Source: Bacteroidota bacterium
GTDB taxonomy: Bacteria > Bacteroidota > Bacteroidia > Bacteroidales > GCA-2748055
Direction: 5' to 3'
Assembly (NCBI GenBank): GCA_024244665.1
Contig: JAAEOI010000480.1
Span: 1-36,502 of the forward strand
DNA length: 36,502 bases
Every line of letters begins with the position of its first letter. The first letter of the stretch is position 1. Positions 18,398-25,576 of the stretch are shown here, piece by piece. Both the position numbers and the translations under genes were made by a program. Under the pieces are notes generated by a model. That model made no database searches. It saw only the letters and a list, made by a program, of their open reading frames with translations, and had not been told where the DNA came from.

Positions 18398-20182
18398 ATG
18401 TATAGTTCTATGTCACAGACATTTGTCGAGAAAGTTTTTGATGCTCCTGAAGGAGCCATAGTATTCCGGAAGCCCGACCTTGTGCTTACCCATGACAATA
18501 CTTCTAGTATCCGGAATACATTTGAAAAAATGGGTGGTGCGAAGGTTTTTGACCCGGACCGACTTGTTGTTGTTCTTGATCACAATGCACCCCCCACCAG
18601 TTCAACCCTTGCCAACAGTTACAAATCCATCCGGGAATTTGTAGAGGAGCAGGGTGTGGAGAAGTTCCACGATGCCGGGGAAGGGATCTGTCATCAGCTC
18701 ATGACACAGCATGTAAAGCCGGGAATGGTAGTGGTGGGAAGTGACAGCCATACCTGCACAGCAGGGGCATTTAATGCCATGGCTGCCGGAATCGACCGCA
18801 CCGAGGCGGCCGGATTATGGCTCAGGGGAGAGACCTGGTTTCGCGTCCCGGGATCCCTGAAGATAACTCTGACAGGAAACCTGAGACAGGGAGTGTATGC
18901 GAAGGACCTGAGCCTCTGGATCATTGGAATGATCGGATCGGCCGGGTCCAATTACCTCTCCATTGAGTATCATGGCGATGGGGTAGGGACCCTCTCCATT
19001 TCCGACCGGATGACGCTGACCAACCTGGCCTCAGAAATGGGAGCTAAGAATGCAGTATTTCCGCCCGACCAGGTATTAAGTGAATATCTTGGAAGCGAAG
19101 CCAAAGGAATCTGGGCCGATGAAGGGGCCGCTTATGAGCGGGAGATATCCATTGACCTGGGTGAAATCTATCCATTGATTGCTGCACCCCATCATGTGGA
19201 TCATGTGATGGCCCTGGCTGAGGTCGCAGGCCTGGATATTCACCAGGGAATGATTGGAACCTGTACCAACGGTCGCATCGAGGACCTGAGGGAGGCAGCT
19301 GCCATTCTCAAGGGAGAGAAAGTTAAACCCGGTGTCCAGCTCCTGGTAATCCCTGCCTCAAAGAAGATATACATGCAGGCAATTGAGGAGGGCCTGATCA
19401 CCACCTTCCTGGAGGCAGGAGCCAATGTATTGAGCTCCTCCTGCGGGCCGTGCCTTGGAACAGGACAGGGAATCCCGGCAGATCAGCACCGGGTGATCTC
19501 GTCTGCCAACAGGAATTTCCTGGGCCGCATGGGAAATAGAAACGCTGAAATATATCTTGCATCGCCAGCAGCGGTAGCATTGAGTGCCATCCACGGAAAA
19601 ATCCAGGATCCCCGGAATAGTAAGGGCGCTGAGAAATTTCCCTACAGAAAGGTTTCATCGGGTGGGGTCTCCATCGAGAATAATGAGTCAAGGAGAGAGA
19701 AGGGGGTCTGGGATTATTCCGACTGTGACAACCTGAATACCGACCAGATGTTTGCAGGGAACCTCACCTACAAAGTGCAGAGTTCAGATCCAGCCAAAAT
19801 TCTTCCCCACCTATTCGAAGGCTTTGATCCCCGTTTCTCCGGAGAGGTTAAACCGGGCGATATAATCCTCGGTGGAGAGAACTTCGGATGCGGAAGTTCC
19901 AGGGAACACCCCGCCGTCGGCCTTGCTCATGCAGGAGTAAAGGCAGTAATAGTAAAATCGGTTAACCGGATATTTTACCGCTCGGCCATTAACCAGGGAC
20001 TGCCTGTGATGGTGCTCCCGGATGCTGTTAATGCCTATCACACAGGTGACAGGGTAGCAGTTGACCTTGCGGAAGGTACCGTTGCAATTGGGAAAAACAA
20101 ACTCCCCTTTGAACCACTGCCCGACAAACTTTTGGAGATTCTTGGAAGTAAAGGATTAGTCAACTGGATACTTGGTCAATAA
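18398..20182 (+). CDS. Fused LeuC-LeuD hydro-lyase (aconitase superfamily), paralogue 2
   Basis: A 594-residue fusion of the same two domains as the gene two places upstream, but a clearly different subtype. The large part has VVGSDSHTCTAGAF and Fe-S ligands Cys289 (GTCTNGRIEDL), Cys349 and Cys352 (SSSCGPCLGTGQG). The SCGPCLG form is that of the archaeal-type LeuC/HacA/DmdA branch, unlike the CAGC form of paralogue 1. The LeuD domain starts near residue 436 (DCDNLNTDQMFAGNL) and carries NFGCGSSREHPAVGL. Candidate substrates include isopropylmalate, citrate, homocitrate and dimethylmalate; none is proven. The start could also be ATG 18410 (MSQTFVEKVF), which fits family N-termini slightly better. 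The heptamer array lies just upstream. Confidence 0.88.
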   Translation: MYSSMSQTFVEKVFDAPEGAIVFRKPDLVLTHDNTSSIRNTFEKMGGAKVFDPDRLVVVLDHNAPPTSSTLANSYKSIREFVEEQGVEKFHDAGEGICHQLMTQHVKPGMVVVGSDSHTCTAGAFNAMAAGIDRTEAAGLWLRGETWFRVPGSLKITLTGNLRQGVYAKDLSLWIIGMIGSAGSNYLSIEYHGDGVGTLSISDRMTLTNLASEMGAKNAVFPPDQVLSEYLGSEAKGIWADEGAAYEREISIDLGEIYPLIAAPHHVDHVMALAEVAGLDIHQGMIGTCTNGRIEDLREAAAILKGEKVKPGVQLLVIPASKKIYMQAIEEGLITTFLEAGANVLSSSCGPCLGTGQGIPADQHRVISSANRNFLGRMGNRNAEIYLASPAAVALSAIHGKIQDPRNSKGAEKFPYRKVSSGGVSIENNESRREKGVWDYSDCDNLNTDQMFAGNLTYKVQSSDPAKILPHLFEGFDPRFSGEVKPGDIILGGENFGCGSSREHPAVGLAHAGVKAVIVKSVNRIFYRSAINQGLPVMVLPDAVNAYHTGDRVAVDLAEGTVAIGKNKLPFEPLPDKLLEILGSKGLVNWILGQ

Positions 20183-20196
20183 TTTTCTTTTTTTCT

Positions 20197-20204
20197 TATC
20201 TTTG
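20197..20204 (+). promoter_or_regulatory. Promoter of tRNA-Arg
   Basis: TATCTTTG is an exact TAnnTTTG match. A TTG at 20172-20174 could serve as the -33 element, 22 bases upstream. The predicted start near 20208 is about 33 bases before the tRNA. Confidence 0.5.
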
Positions 20205-20240
20205 CAGCGCTAAAAAGGTTTCTGCCTTTCAAGCTTTCTC

Positions 20241-20314
20241 GGTTCCGTAGCTCAGTTGGACAGAGCAACAGCCTTCTAAGCTGTGGGTCGCGCGTTCGAA
20301 TCGCGCCGGAATCA
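20241..20314 (+). tRNA. tRNA-Arg (anticodon UCU)
   Basis: A complete cloverleaf. The acceptor stem GGTTCCG pairs with CGGAATC (one G-U). The D arm contains GTAGCTCAGTTGGACAGAGC. The anticodon stem ACAGC/GCTGT encloses loop CTTCTAA with anticodon TCT, and the T arm is GCGCG-TTCGAAT-CGCGC. The discriminator base is A20314; the CCA end is not encoded. A hairpin terminator follows at once. It reads AGA (and possibly AGG) codons. Confidence 0.96.
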
Positions 20315-20315
20315 C

Positions 20316-20358
20316 AAAACAAGAACAGGCTGCCTAAAAGGTGGTCTGTTTTTGTTTT
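20316..20358 (+). terminator. Rho-independent-type terminator after tRNA-Arg
   Basis: AAAACAAGAACAG (20316-20328) pairs with CTGTTTTTGTTTT (20346-20358), 13 bp with a single G-T wobble, around a 17-base loop that can form a small inner helix. The T-rich right arm serves as the U-tract. Confidence 0.75.
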
Positions 20359-20404
20359 ACCGATGGCGATGAGAACGTTCGAACCGAGGCAGCAAAGCTG
20401 CCGA

Positions 20405-20493
20405 GTTCATGAGTATGCTTTTGCATACGAATAATCGCTGGGACAGAATCCCGTAGGGGATGAGCTTATGAGCATAGGAAGTATACGAATAAT
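20405..20493. repeat. Two imperfect ~30-bp direct repeats with hairpins
   Basis: Two copies, 20405-20435 and 20463-20493, share ATGAGYAT and an identical 11-base ATACGAATAAT, offset by 58 bases. Nearby small palindromes are GGCAGC-AAA-GCTGCC (ending near 20403), GTATGC-TTTT-GCATAC (about 20413-20428) and ATCCC-GTAG-GGAT (about 20448-20461). No coding function is evident; the tract fills the gap between the tRNA terminator and the GDSL gene's stop codon. Confidence 0.65.
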
Positions 20494-20507
20494 ATCCTAA
20501 TGCCGGT

Positions 20508-21191
20508 TCACCTATTTGGTGGGACGGGTATTTTGCATTGGGGAATAATTTTTTTGACCCACTCCCCGTATTGCTCTGCGCTGGGATGAAGGCCGTCTCC
20601 AGCCACCAGGGAGGTTTTTTCCAATCCGGTTCTGGAGATTGGTGTGATATCAATATAACTGATCCCATAGGATTCAGCCAGCCTCCTGTTTATGGTATTG
20701 TAGGCATCTATCTCTTTGCTGATGGATTCTTTACCTTCACCGAAAGGGGTGAAAGCATAGTCAGGTATTGACAGGATCATTATCCTGGATTGGTCCTGGT
20801 TGACAACTTCCATGGCATAATCAATGATGATTTTCAGTTCCGGCTCATAAATGGAGATATTCTTTCCCTGGTACTGGTTATTTACCCCGATCAGTATGGA
20901 AACAAGGTTATACCTCCTTGCTTTGACCGGGTCGGTTTTAATGCCATTGATCAGGTCCCCTGTGGTCCAGCCTGTTGTTGCGATATAGTAAGGGTCACCC
21001 GCATTTATGCCCAGTCTCCTAAACTCATCGGTCAATTGCTGGGGCCAGCGCTCTGAAGTCTGTACACTTTCTCCTATGGAATATGAATCTCCAAGGACAA
21101 GCAAACTCACAGCCTGGTCAATTGTGATACTCTGGCTGAATGTATGTGCGGACATACAGAGTAATATAAGACTGGCAACAGCTCCTTTCAT
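20508..21191 (-). CDS. SGNH/GDSL-type hydrolase, secreted
   Basis: A 227-residue protein starting with a signal peptide (MKGAVASLILLCMSAHTFSQS). It has SGNH blocks: LVLGDSYSIGES with nucleophile Ser36, TTGWTTGD (block II Gly region), ILIGVNNQYQG (block III Gly-x-Asn) and GDGLHPSAEQY (block V Asp-His). It is likely an esterase or lipase acting outside the cytoplasmic membrane; the substrate is unknown. A longer in-frame reading from 21380 is rejected because it overlaps the preceding gene and lacks family features, while 21191 gives the signal peptide. It starts 1 base after the stop of the small upstream gene, so the two are probably co-transcribed. Confidence 0.85.
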   Translation of the reverse strand: MKGAVASLILLCMSAHTFSQSITIDQAVSLLVLGDSYSIGESVQTSERWPQQLTDEFRRLGINAGDPYYIATTGWTTGDLINGIKTDPVKARRYNLVSILIGVNNQYQGKNISIYEPELKIIIDYAMEVVNQDQSRIMILSIPDYAFTPFGEGKESISKEIDAYNTINRRLAESYGISYIDITPISRTGLEKTSLVAGDGLHPSAEQYGEWVKKIIPQCKIPVPPNR

Positions 21192-21192
21192 G

Positions 21193-21489
21193 TCAGCTTT
21201 TCCTGAGTAGTGCGATGGCAATGTATTCCCACTCCTCAGCCAGCGACATATCCGGCATTTTTTTATCTGCATTCCGGTACCAGTAACCGGAATTGCCCTT
21301 GTCTCCTTCCACCCTGTGAAGGTAGGCATGAACCCATGATCCGTCCTTGCCTGGCTCATTCTGAGCAATACGGTGTGCACTTTCCCAGTCTCCGGCTGCC
21401 TCCAGCAGGAGTGCCTGGAGCAGGGTAGGGATATCCTCCTGCACGGAACCGCTGTCTTTCATCTCCAGGAATTCTTCAAATGTAATCAT
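21193..21489 (-). CDS. Conserved small helical protein, function unknown
   Basis: A 98-residue protein with no signal peptide, predicted mostly helical. It has a recognisable pattern DWESAHRIAQ, then GSWVHAYLHRVEGDKGNSGYW-type Trp/His/Tyr-rich core, then a C-terminal EEWEYIAIALL helix. I have the impression that such WVHAYLHR-EGD proteins occur in many bacteria, but cannot assign a family or activity. It immediately precedes the GDSL hydrolase gene on the same strand (1-base gap). It is divergent from the alcohol dehydrogenase gene. Confidence 0.75.
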   Translation of the reverse strand: MITFEEFLEMKDSGSVQEDIPTLLQALLLEAAGDWESAHRIAQNEPGKDGSWVHAYLHRVEGDKGNSGYWYRNADKKMPDMSLAEEWEYIAIALLRKS

Positions 21490-21537
21490 AACATGAGTTT
21501 TTTACCTGTTTCATCTCTACGAGACACAAGTTAAAAA

Positions 21538-21576
21538 AAAGAGACTGTCTTATATGCCTGATGAGACGGTTTCTTT
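21538..21576. terminator. Orphan 12-bp hairpin with A8/T8 flank
   Basis: AAAGAGACTGTC (21538-21549) pairs with GACGGTTTCTTT (21565-21576), 12 bp with two wobbles, loop of 15 bases. On the minus strand it is followed by a run of T, the form of a strong intrinsic terminator. It lies between divergent genes, so no annotated gene reads into it on that strand. Confidence 0.5.
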
Positions 21577-21674
21577 CATGTTTAACAATTACTTCCTGTT
21601 ATTAATATCCACAATCCAATGCACTATAATGTGTTCGGGGACAATTTTTTTATATTTACACAAAGATTCATCCT

Positions 21675-22847
21675 ATGATTGATTCCTTTCAATTTTCATC
21701 ATTACCTGAAATCCTTTTTGGTAAAGGTAAACGGCAGGATCTTCTTCCCTGTGTGAAGGTATATGGCAACAATGCTTTGTTACTTACCGGCACCTCCTCA
21801 ATTCATAATTCCGGTCATGGGGAGGAAATCATTTCCGGTTTAAAAGGTGCAGGTATAAATCTTTACCACGAAGTGATCGCGCATGAACCATCACCCAATA
21901 TGGTTGATGGTATCGTTGAGAAGCTTAAGGGTGAGAATATTGATGTAGTTGTGGCTGTGGGAGGAGGTAGTGTTATGGATGCAGGGAAAGCTGTGTCGGC
22001 CATGATCCCTGTCGAAGGCAGTATAAAGGAGTATCTGGAAGGGGTTGGGGACAGGGAGCATCCGGGAGACAAAATACCCTTTATCGCTATGCCGACCACC
22101 TCGGGTACTGGAAGCGAAATGACGAAGAATGCTGTGATTTCGGAAGTTGGTGAGCAGGGATTTAAAAAGTCGCTGCGACACCAGAATTTTATTCCTGAGA
22201 TGGCTATTGTCGATCCTGAGATGACACTTTCCTGTCCGACCAGATTAACCGCCACATCGGGGATGGATGCTTTTACGCAGTTGCTCGAATCCTATGTTTC
22301 CAGGCAGGCAAATCCCATGACCGATGCGCTGGCCCTGCAGGGTTTGAAACAGATTAAAAAGTATCTCCTTCGGGTATTTCTGGAGGGAGATAATAATCTT
22401 GAAGCACGATCAGGTATGGCACTGGCTGCCATGTTCTCGGGAATTACCCTGGCTCATGCCGGGTTGGGTCTGGTACATGGATTTGCTTCACCGCTGGGAG
22501 CATTATATCATATACCACACGGGGTGGTTTGTGGGTCCCTGATGGCACCGGTATTCTCGCAGACGATCGAAAATCTTTTGGATCAGCCCGATCATCCGGC
22601 CATGCAGAAGCTTGTCATTGTGAGTAAGGTGTTTGCTGACTTTAAATACAAGAAAGATACCGAGTATCTCCAGTCTTTTAACGAGAAACTGATTCACATC
22701 ACAAGCCTGCTTGAGGTACCCCGTCTTTCAGAATATGGATTTAAGGAGGAGTCAATTCCAAAGATCATTGAGCACACTTCTCATAAATCCCACCCTGTTT
22801 CAATGACTGACTTGCAGTTGAAGGAGATCTTACTTAGCAGGATCTGA
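21675..22847 (+). CDS. Iron-containing alcohol dehydrogenase family protein
   Basis: A 390-residue NAD(P)-dependent oxidoreductase of the Fe-ADH (type III) superfamily. It shows the nucleotide-binding GGGSVMDAGKAVSAM, the signature PTTSGTGSEMTKNAVIS and the metal-site region HGFASPLGALYHIPHG. In Fe-ADHs such as FucO the metal is held by Asp, His (Asp+4), His and His. Here the block reads SGMDAFTQLLE, so Asp198 is kept but the Asp+4 position is Gln202, while both downstream His residues are present. That suggests a subfamily with altered metal binding. The substrate is unknown. A TATATTTA box at 21651-21658 may be its promoter. It overlaps the convergent lipoprotein gene by 18 bases. Confidence 0.9.
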   Translation: MIDSFQFSSLPEILFGKGKRQDLLPCVKVYGNNALLLTGTSSIHNSGHGEEIISGLKGAGINLYHEVIAHEPSPNMVDGIVEKLKGENIDVVVAVGGGSVMDAGKAVSAMIPVEGSIKEYLEGVGDREHPGDKIPFIAMPTTSGTGSEMTKNAVISEVGEQGFKKSLRHQNFIPEMAIVDPEMTLSCPTRLTATSGMDAFTQLLESYVSRQANPMTDALALQGLKQIKKYLLRVFLEGDNNLEARSGMALAAMFSGITLAHAGLGLVHGFASPLGALYHIPHGVVCGSLMAPVFSQTIENLLDQPDHPAMQKLVIVSKVFADFKYKKDTEYLQSFNEKLIHITSLLEVPRLSEYGFKEESIPKIIEHTSHKSHPVSMTDLQLKEILLSRI

Positions 22848-23321
22848 TTCAGTTGCCACTGAATCAGTGAGGGAAATTATAGCTTCCGGATCGATGCTGA
22901 AATAGTCCTCATAGATCTGTTTTTCTTCCAGGCTTTCAAATCCAGATACTGGCAGATGCTTATTATAAGCCCGTGTACTCCACACTTCAGGATTTGTAAA
23001 GGGGTTGAGCGTGGGATCGTAATTGATCGTTGTACCGTCCTTGTAAAATTTCAAGGGTTTATCATTGTGTCCCTTGACATAGACTATCAGGCTGTCATAA
23101 TAGATCGAAAAATATTCAAATCCATCAAGGGGATTAATGCCAATGGAGAAGAATTCGTCTGTGACCCCCGGCTGAATCCACTCACCATCTGAGTACTCCG
23201 AGGAGTAGGGAAGGGCATAAATGGGAAGGGCTGTTTCGTTTCGAATGGAAACATATGATAATTCATCATCACTGCATCCCATGAGGGCAGTAAGTGTAAT
23301 TATTAGGGCTATTCTCCTCAT
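22830..23321 (-). CDS. Lipoprotein of unknown function
   Basis: A 163-residue protein with a lipoprotein signal (RRIALIITLTALMGC, acylated Cys16) followed by a predicted beta-rich domain (SYVSIRNETALPIYALPY, then FFSIGINPLDGFEYFSIYYDSLIVYVKG). I do not recognise a family. Its ATG directly follows the stop codon of the marC remnant upstream (no spacer), so it was probably the second gene of a marC operon. Its 3' end overlaps the alcohol dehydrogenase gene by 18 bases. With the upstream gene broken, its expression is uncertain. Confidence 0.7.
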   Translation of the reverse strand: MRRIALIITLTALMGCSDDELSYVSIRNETALPIYALPYSSEYSDGEWIQPGVTDEFFSIGINPLDGFEYFSIYYDSLIVYVKGHNDKPLKFYKDGTTINYDPTLNPFTNPEVWSTRAYNKHLPVSGFESLEEKQIYEDYFSIDPEAIISLTDSVATESDPAK

Positions 23322-23625
23322 TTACAAATTGTTTGGGATCTCAATACCCATGTTTGTCATAAACAACCTGATAGCGATAGCAAGAAGAATAATCCCAGAG
23401 AACTTTTTAATAATATGTAATCCTTTGGGTCCTGGCAAGCGTTCAAAGAAGGTTGTGAGTCGGAGTACAAGATATACAATTATCATGTTCAATGAAAGGG
23501 CAATGAGGATATTTATTGAATGATACTCAGCTCGTAAGGATAAAAGGGTTGTAATTGATCCCGCTCCTGCAATAAGCGGAAATGCAATGGGTACGATTGC
23601 TCCGCCGTCGCCATCAGCAATACGG
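23322..23625 (-). pseudogene. 5'-truncated MarC-family membrane protein
   Basis: The minus-strand frame ending at the TAA 23322-23324 encodes about 100 residues that match the C-terminal half of MarC-family proteins: the conserved IVPIAFPLIAGAGSIT block, a LLSLRAEYH segment and a final membrane helix with GIILLAIAIRLFMTN. Intact relatives are about 200 residues, with several more membrane segments before this block. Here the frame meets a stop at 23646-23648 and has no usable start codon, and sequence of unrelated character replaces the N-terminal half. I read this as a deletion or recombination remnant. The breakpoint is somewhere near 23610-23625. Confidence 0.75.
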
Positions 23626-23833
23626 GAGTTGCAATTATTCTGTCTTTAGCAAATGGGAGTAACTGCTTTTCAGGCCTGTACGGAAAATCAAAGCTGGTAC
23701 GTATCACCTTGAGTTTTTTCTCACGGCTTGTCCGGTGAAGCTCCTCGAAATAGACAATCTCCTCATATTACTGGCCAGCCAGTATTGTGAAGCGTGAAAG
23801 CAACAAGAACAAGTATATGGTCAATCTCCTCAT
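23620..23833 (-). pseudogene. Broken secreted-protein ORF fragment
   Basis: From an ATG at 23831-23833 the minus strand encodes a 21-residue signal-peptide-like start (RRLTIYLFLLLLSRF, then AGQ) followed by an in-frame TAA at 23768-23770. The same frame then stays open and encodes YEEIVYFEELHRTSREKKLK and onward to the marC breakpoint. This looks like a secreted-protein gene that acquired a stop codon and lost its 3' end when joined to marC. The family is not recognised. The rest of the 320 bases before the thioredoxin-like gene holds only AT-rich sequence and a heptamer-periodic tract. Confidence 0.45.
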
Positions 23834-23912
23834 AAGCAGGTGTAACAGCCGGGAATCAGATTTTGTTCCTTTTCCCCTCGATCATTAAACAATTTCCCTT
23901 CCTGGTTGTATA

Positions 23913-23961
23913 CTAATTACCCACTTGCTAATTGCTATTTCCTATTTACCAATTGCCATTT
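23913..23961 (+). repeat. Degenerate 7-copy heptamer array
   Basis: Seven consecutive 7-base units read CTAATTA, CCCACTT, GCTAATT, GCTATTT, CCTATTT, ACCAATT, GCCATTT, consensus about SCYAWTT. The array ends 3 bases before the ATG of the thioredoxin-like gene. It shares period, but not sequence, with the CWCAGTR array at 18271-18382. Confidence 0.6.
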
Positions 23962-23964
23962 GAT

Positions 23965-24543
23965 ATGCCATTTACATTAGAGATAGGAGCAAAGGCTCCC
24001 GGATTCAGGCTTCCTGCAACAGACGGGAGGAGTTATACCCTTTCAGATTTCAACGAAGAGTTCCTGGTACTTTTCTTTACCTGTAACCATTGTCCCTATG
24101 TGACAGGTTCCGATGAAGTGACAAGGAAGAGTGCTGAGAGTTTTGAGAAGCTGGGGGTGAGGTTCATTGGCATTAATTCAAACAGTGCAAATACCTATGA
24201 ATCGGACGACTTTCCCCATATGGTTCAGAGGATGAAGGAGCACAATTTCCCATGGATCTATCTGCATGACAAAAGCCAGGAGGTGGCATTAGCCTACGGG
24301 GCACTCAGGACCCCCCATTTCTACATTTTCAACCGTGAACGGAATTTAGTCTATACCGGAAGGGCAGTTGATCAGCCCGGGGACGCGGCTTCAATTATTG
24401 TCAATGACCTTGATCGTACCCTGAAGGAGCTTTTTGCCGGAGGTCCGGTTACGGTGGCTGTCACCAATCCCATTGGATGTAATATTAAATGGGAAGGGAA
24501 GGAGAAGCACTGGATGCCAGCCGATGCATGCGATCTTGTCTGA
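23965..24543 (+). CDS. Thioredoxin-like redoxin (AhpC/TSA type)
   Basis: A 192-residue protein without a signal peptide, of the redoxin subfamily with a C-N-H-C active site ([10 protein letters not shown], Cys40 and Cys43). Other family blocks are [20 protein letters not shown] at the N-terminus, FIGINSNSA, the [21 protein letters not shown] region with the cis-Pro, and a C-terminal NPIGCNIKW segment containing a third conserved Cys. It is probably a cytoplasmic thiol-disulfide or peroxide-related protein. The start at 23965 fits family N-termini better than an in-frame ATG at 23932, which lies in the heptamer tract. Its stop abuts the stop of the convergent sigma-factor gene. Confidence 0.85.
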   Translation: MPFTLEIGAKAPGFRLPATDGRSYTLSDFNEEFLVLFFTCNHCPYVTGSDEVTRKSAESFEKLGVRFIGINSNSANTYESDDFPHMVQRMKEHNFPWIYLHDKSQEVALAYGALRTPHFYIFNRERNLVYTGRAVDQPGDAASIIVNDLDRTLKELFAGGPVTVAVTNPIGCNIKWEGKEKHWMPADACDLV

Positions 24544-25062
24544 TCAGGCCGTATAGGTCTTCCGTATCTTTTTCTTACCAAGGTGAATCCTGCTTTTAAC
24601 TGTCCCGATCGGTATCTCCATCTGCTGTGCGATCTCTTTGTAGGAGTAGCCCGATAGCATCATTTTGATGGGTCTCCCATAATTGACAGGGAGCTGCCTG
24701 ATCATTTCTCTCAGCTCCTTTCTTTGAAGTATGACATCTGGCAGGGGATTGCCGTTCTCCCTGCCTGAATCGGAAAAAATGCTAACCTCATCAGAATCGT
24801 AGGCCAGATGTTTGTATTGGCTGCTTCGCAAGTAGTTGATGTAGGTGTTTTTGAGGATGGTGTAGAGCCAGGCCCTGATGTGTTCAGTGTTCTGAAGACG
24901 TTTCCTGTTCTTCAGCGCCTTATAAGAGGTTTCCTGGACCAGGTCCAGGGCATACTCCCTGTCGTCAGTTAACTGAAGCGCATAATAGTAGAGTTGCTTT
25001 TGCATCTCCACAAGATCGCCTGCAAAATGATCCCTGAAGCTCTTGTCTGAAACAGTAGTCAT
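24544..25062 (-). CDS. ECF-type RNA polymerase sigma factor
   Basis: A 172-residue sigma-70 family protein with only regions 2 and 4. Region 2 includes LDLVQETSYKALKNR and HIRAWLYTILKNTYINYLR (the -10 binding helix). Region 4 ends with YSYKEIAQQMEIPIGTVKSR, the helix-turn-helix that recognises the -35 element. No anti-sigma gene is adjacent: the neighbours are a convergent redoxin and a divergent broken epimerase gene. Signals sensed and regulon are unknown. It could be controlled by a distant anti-sigma; the RsbW-like kinase 3 kb away is of the wrong type for ECF factors. Confidence 0.92.
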   Translation of the reverse strand: MTTVSDKSFRDHFAGDLVEMQKQLYYYALQLTDDREYALDLVQETSYKALKNRKRLQNTEHIRAWLYTILKNTYINYLRSSQYKHLAYDSDEVSIFSDSGRENGNPLPDVILQRKELREMIRQLPVNYGRPIKMMLSGYSYKEIAQQMEIPIGTVKSRIHLGKKKIRKTYTA

Positions 25063-25179
25063 AGGCTCAATATTGCTTACCTTGTCTAAATTAATAAATT
25101 ATCAAATACAAATCAAGTTGTTAAATACTTAAAATCTGTTTAATATTAATTTTAGGGATACATAAAAAACAATCAGAAC

Positions 25180-25571
25180 ATGCAATCAAGAAGACGCTTT
25201 TTTAGAAATGCCGCACTTGCAACTGCAGCTGTATCAGCACCACAGCTCGTGCTGGGAAATGAACGTTTCAGTAAACTCTCAGGCCCTAATGCAGCAGCCG
25301 ATGGAGAACTCTTTTTTGATATCTCCCTTGCTGAGTGGAGCCTGCATAAAACCCTTTTTGACGGAAAGCTCGACAACCTCGATTTTCCTGCCTATTCAAA
25401 GGATAAATTCGGGATCCATGCGGTTGAGTATGTGAATCAGTTTTTCCCCTCGGCTGAAAAGGGATATGCCATTAAACTGCTAAAACGAACACAGGATATT
25501 GGCGTGAAGAATGTGCTCATGCTGTCGTGGCCACTAAAAAGTTACTGATAAAAGCAGGGGCTTCTCTCTAA
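25180..25571 (+). pseudogene. TAT-secreted sugar isomerase/epimerase with internal deletion
   Basis: The first 108 or so codons encode a twin-arginine signal (QSRRRFFRNAALATAAVSAP) and the N-terminus of an AP-endonuclease-2-like sugar phosphate isomerase/epimerase (DISLAEWSLHKTLFDGKLDN, then GIHAVEYVNQFF, then DIGVKNVLM). The intact family is around 300 residues. Directly after NVLM another frame encodes AVVATKKLLIKAGASL and a stop (25521-25571), which reads like the family's C-terminal helix. So about 170 central codons, including the metal-binding residues, appear to be deleted with a frame change. The open frame itself ends at 25548 after 122 residues. It is almost certainly inactive. Confidence 0.8.
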
Positions 25572-25576
25572 GTCCA

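Noticed and set aside
20241..20507. tRNA-Arg as the attachment site of an integrated element
   Set aside because: No integrase gene and no repeated copy of the tRNA 3' end were found within the window; a repeat tract alone is not enough.
20508..21380. Long 290-codon version of the GDSL gene
   Set aside because: The first 63 codons overlap the upstream gene in another frame and the signal peptide begins at 21191.
23513..23707. 64-codon minus-strand ORF across the marC breakpoint as an intact gene
   Set aside because: It stitches the broken secreted ORF to an out-of-frame reading of marC; no start-site support.
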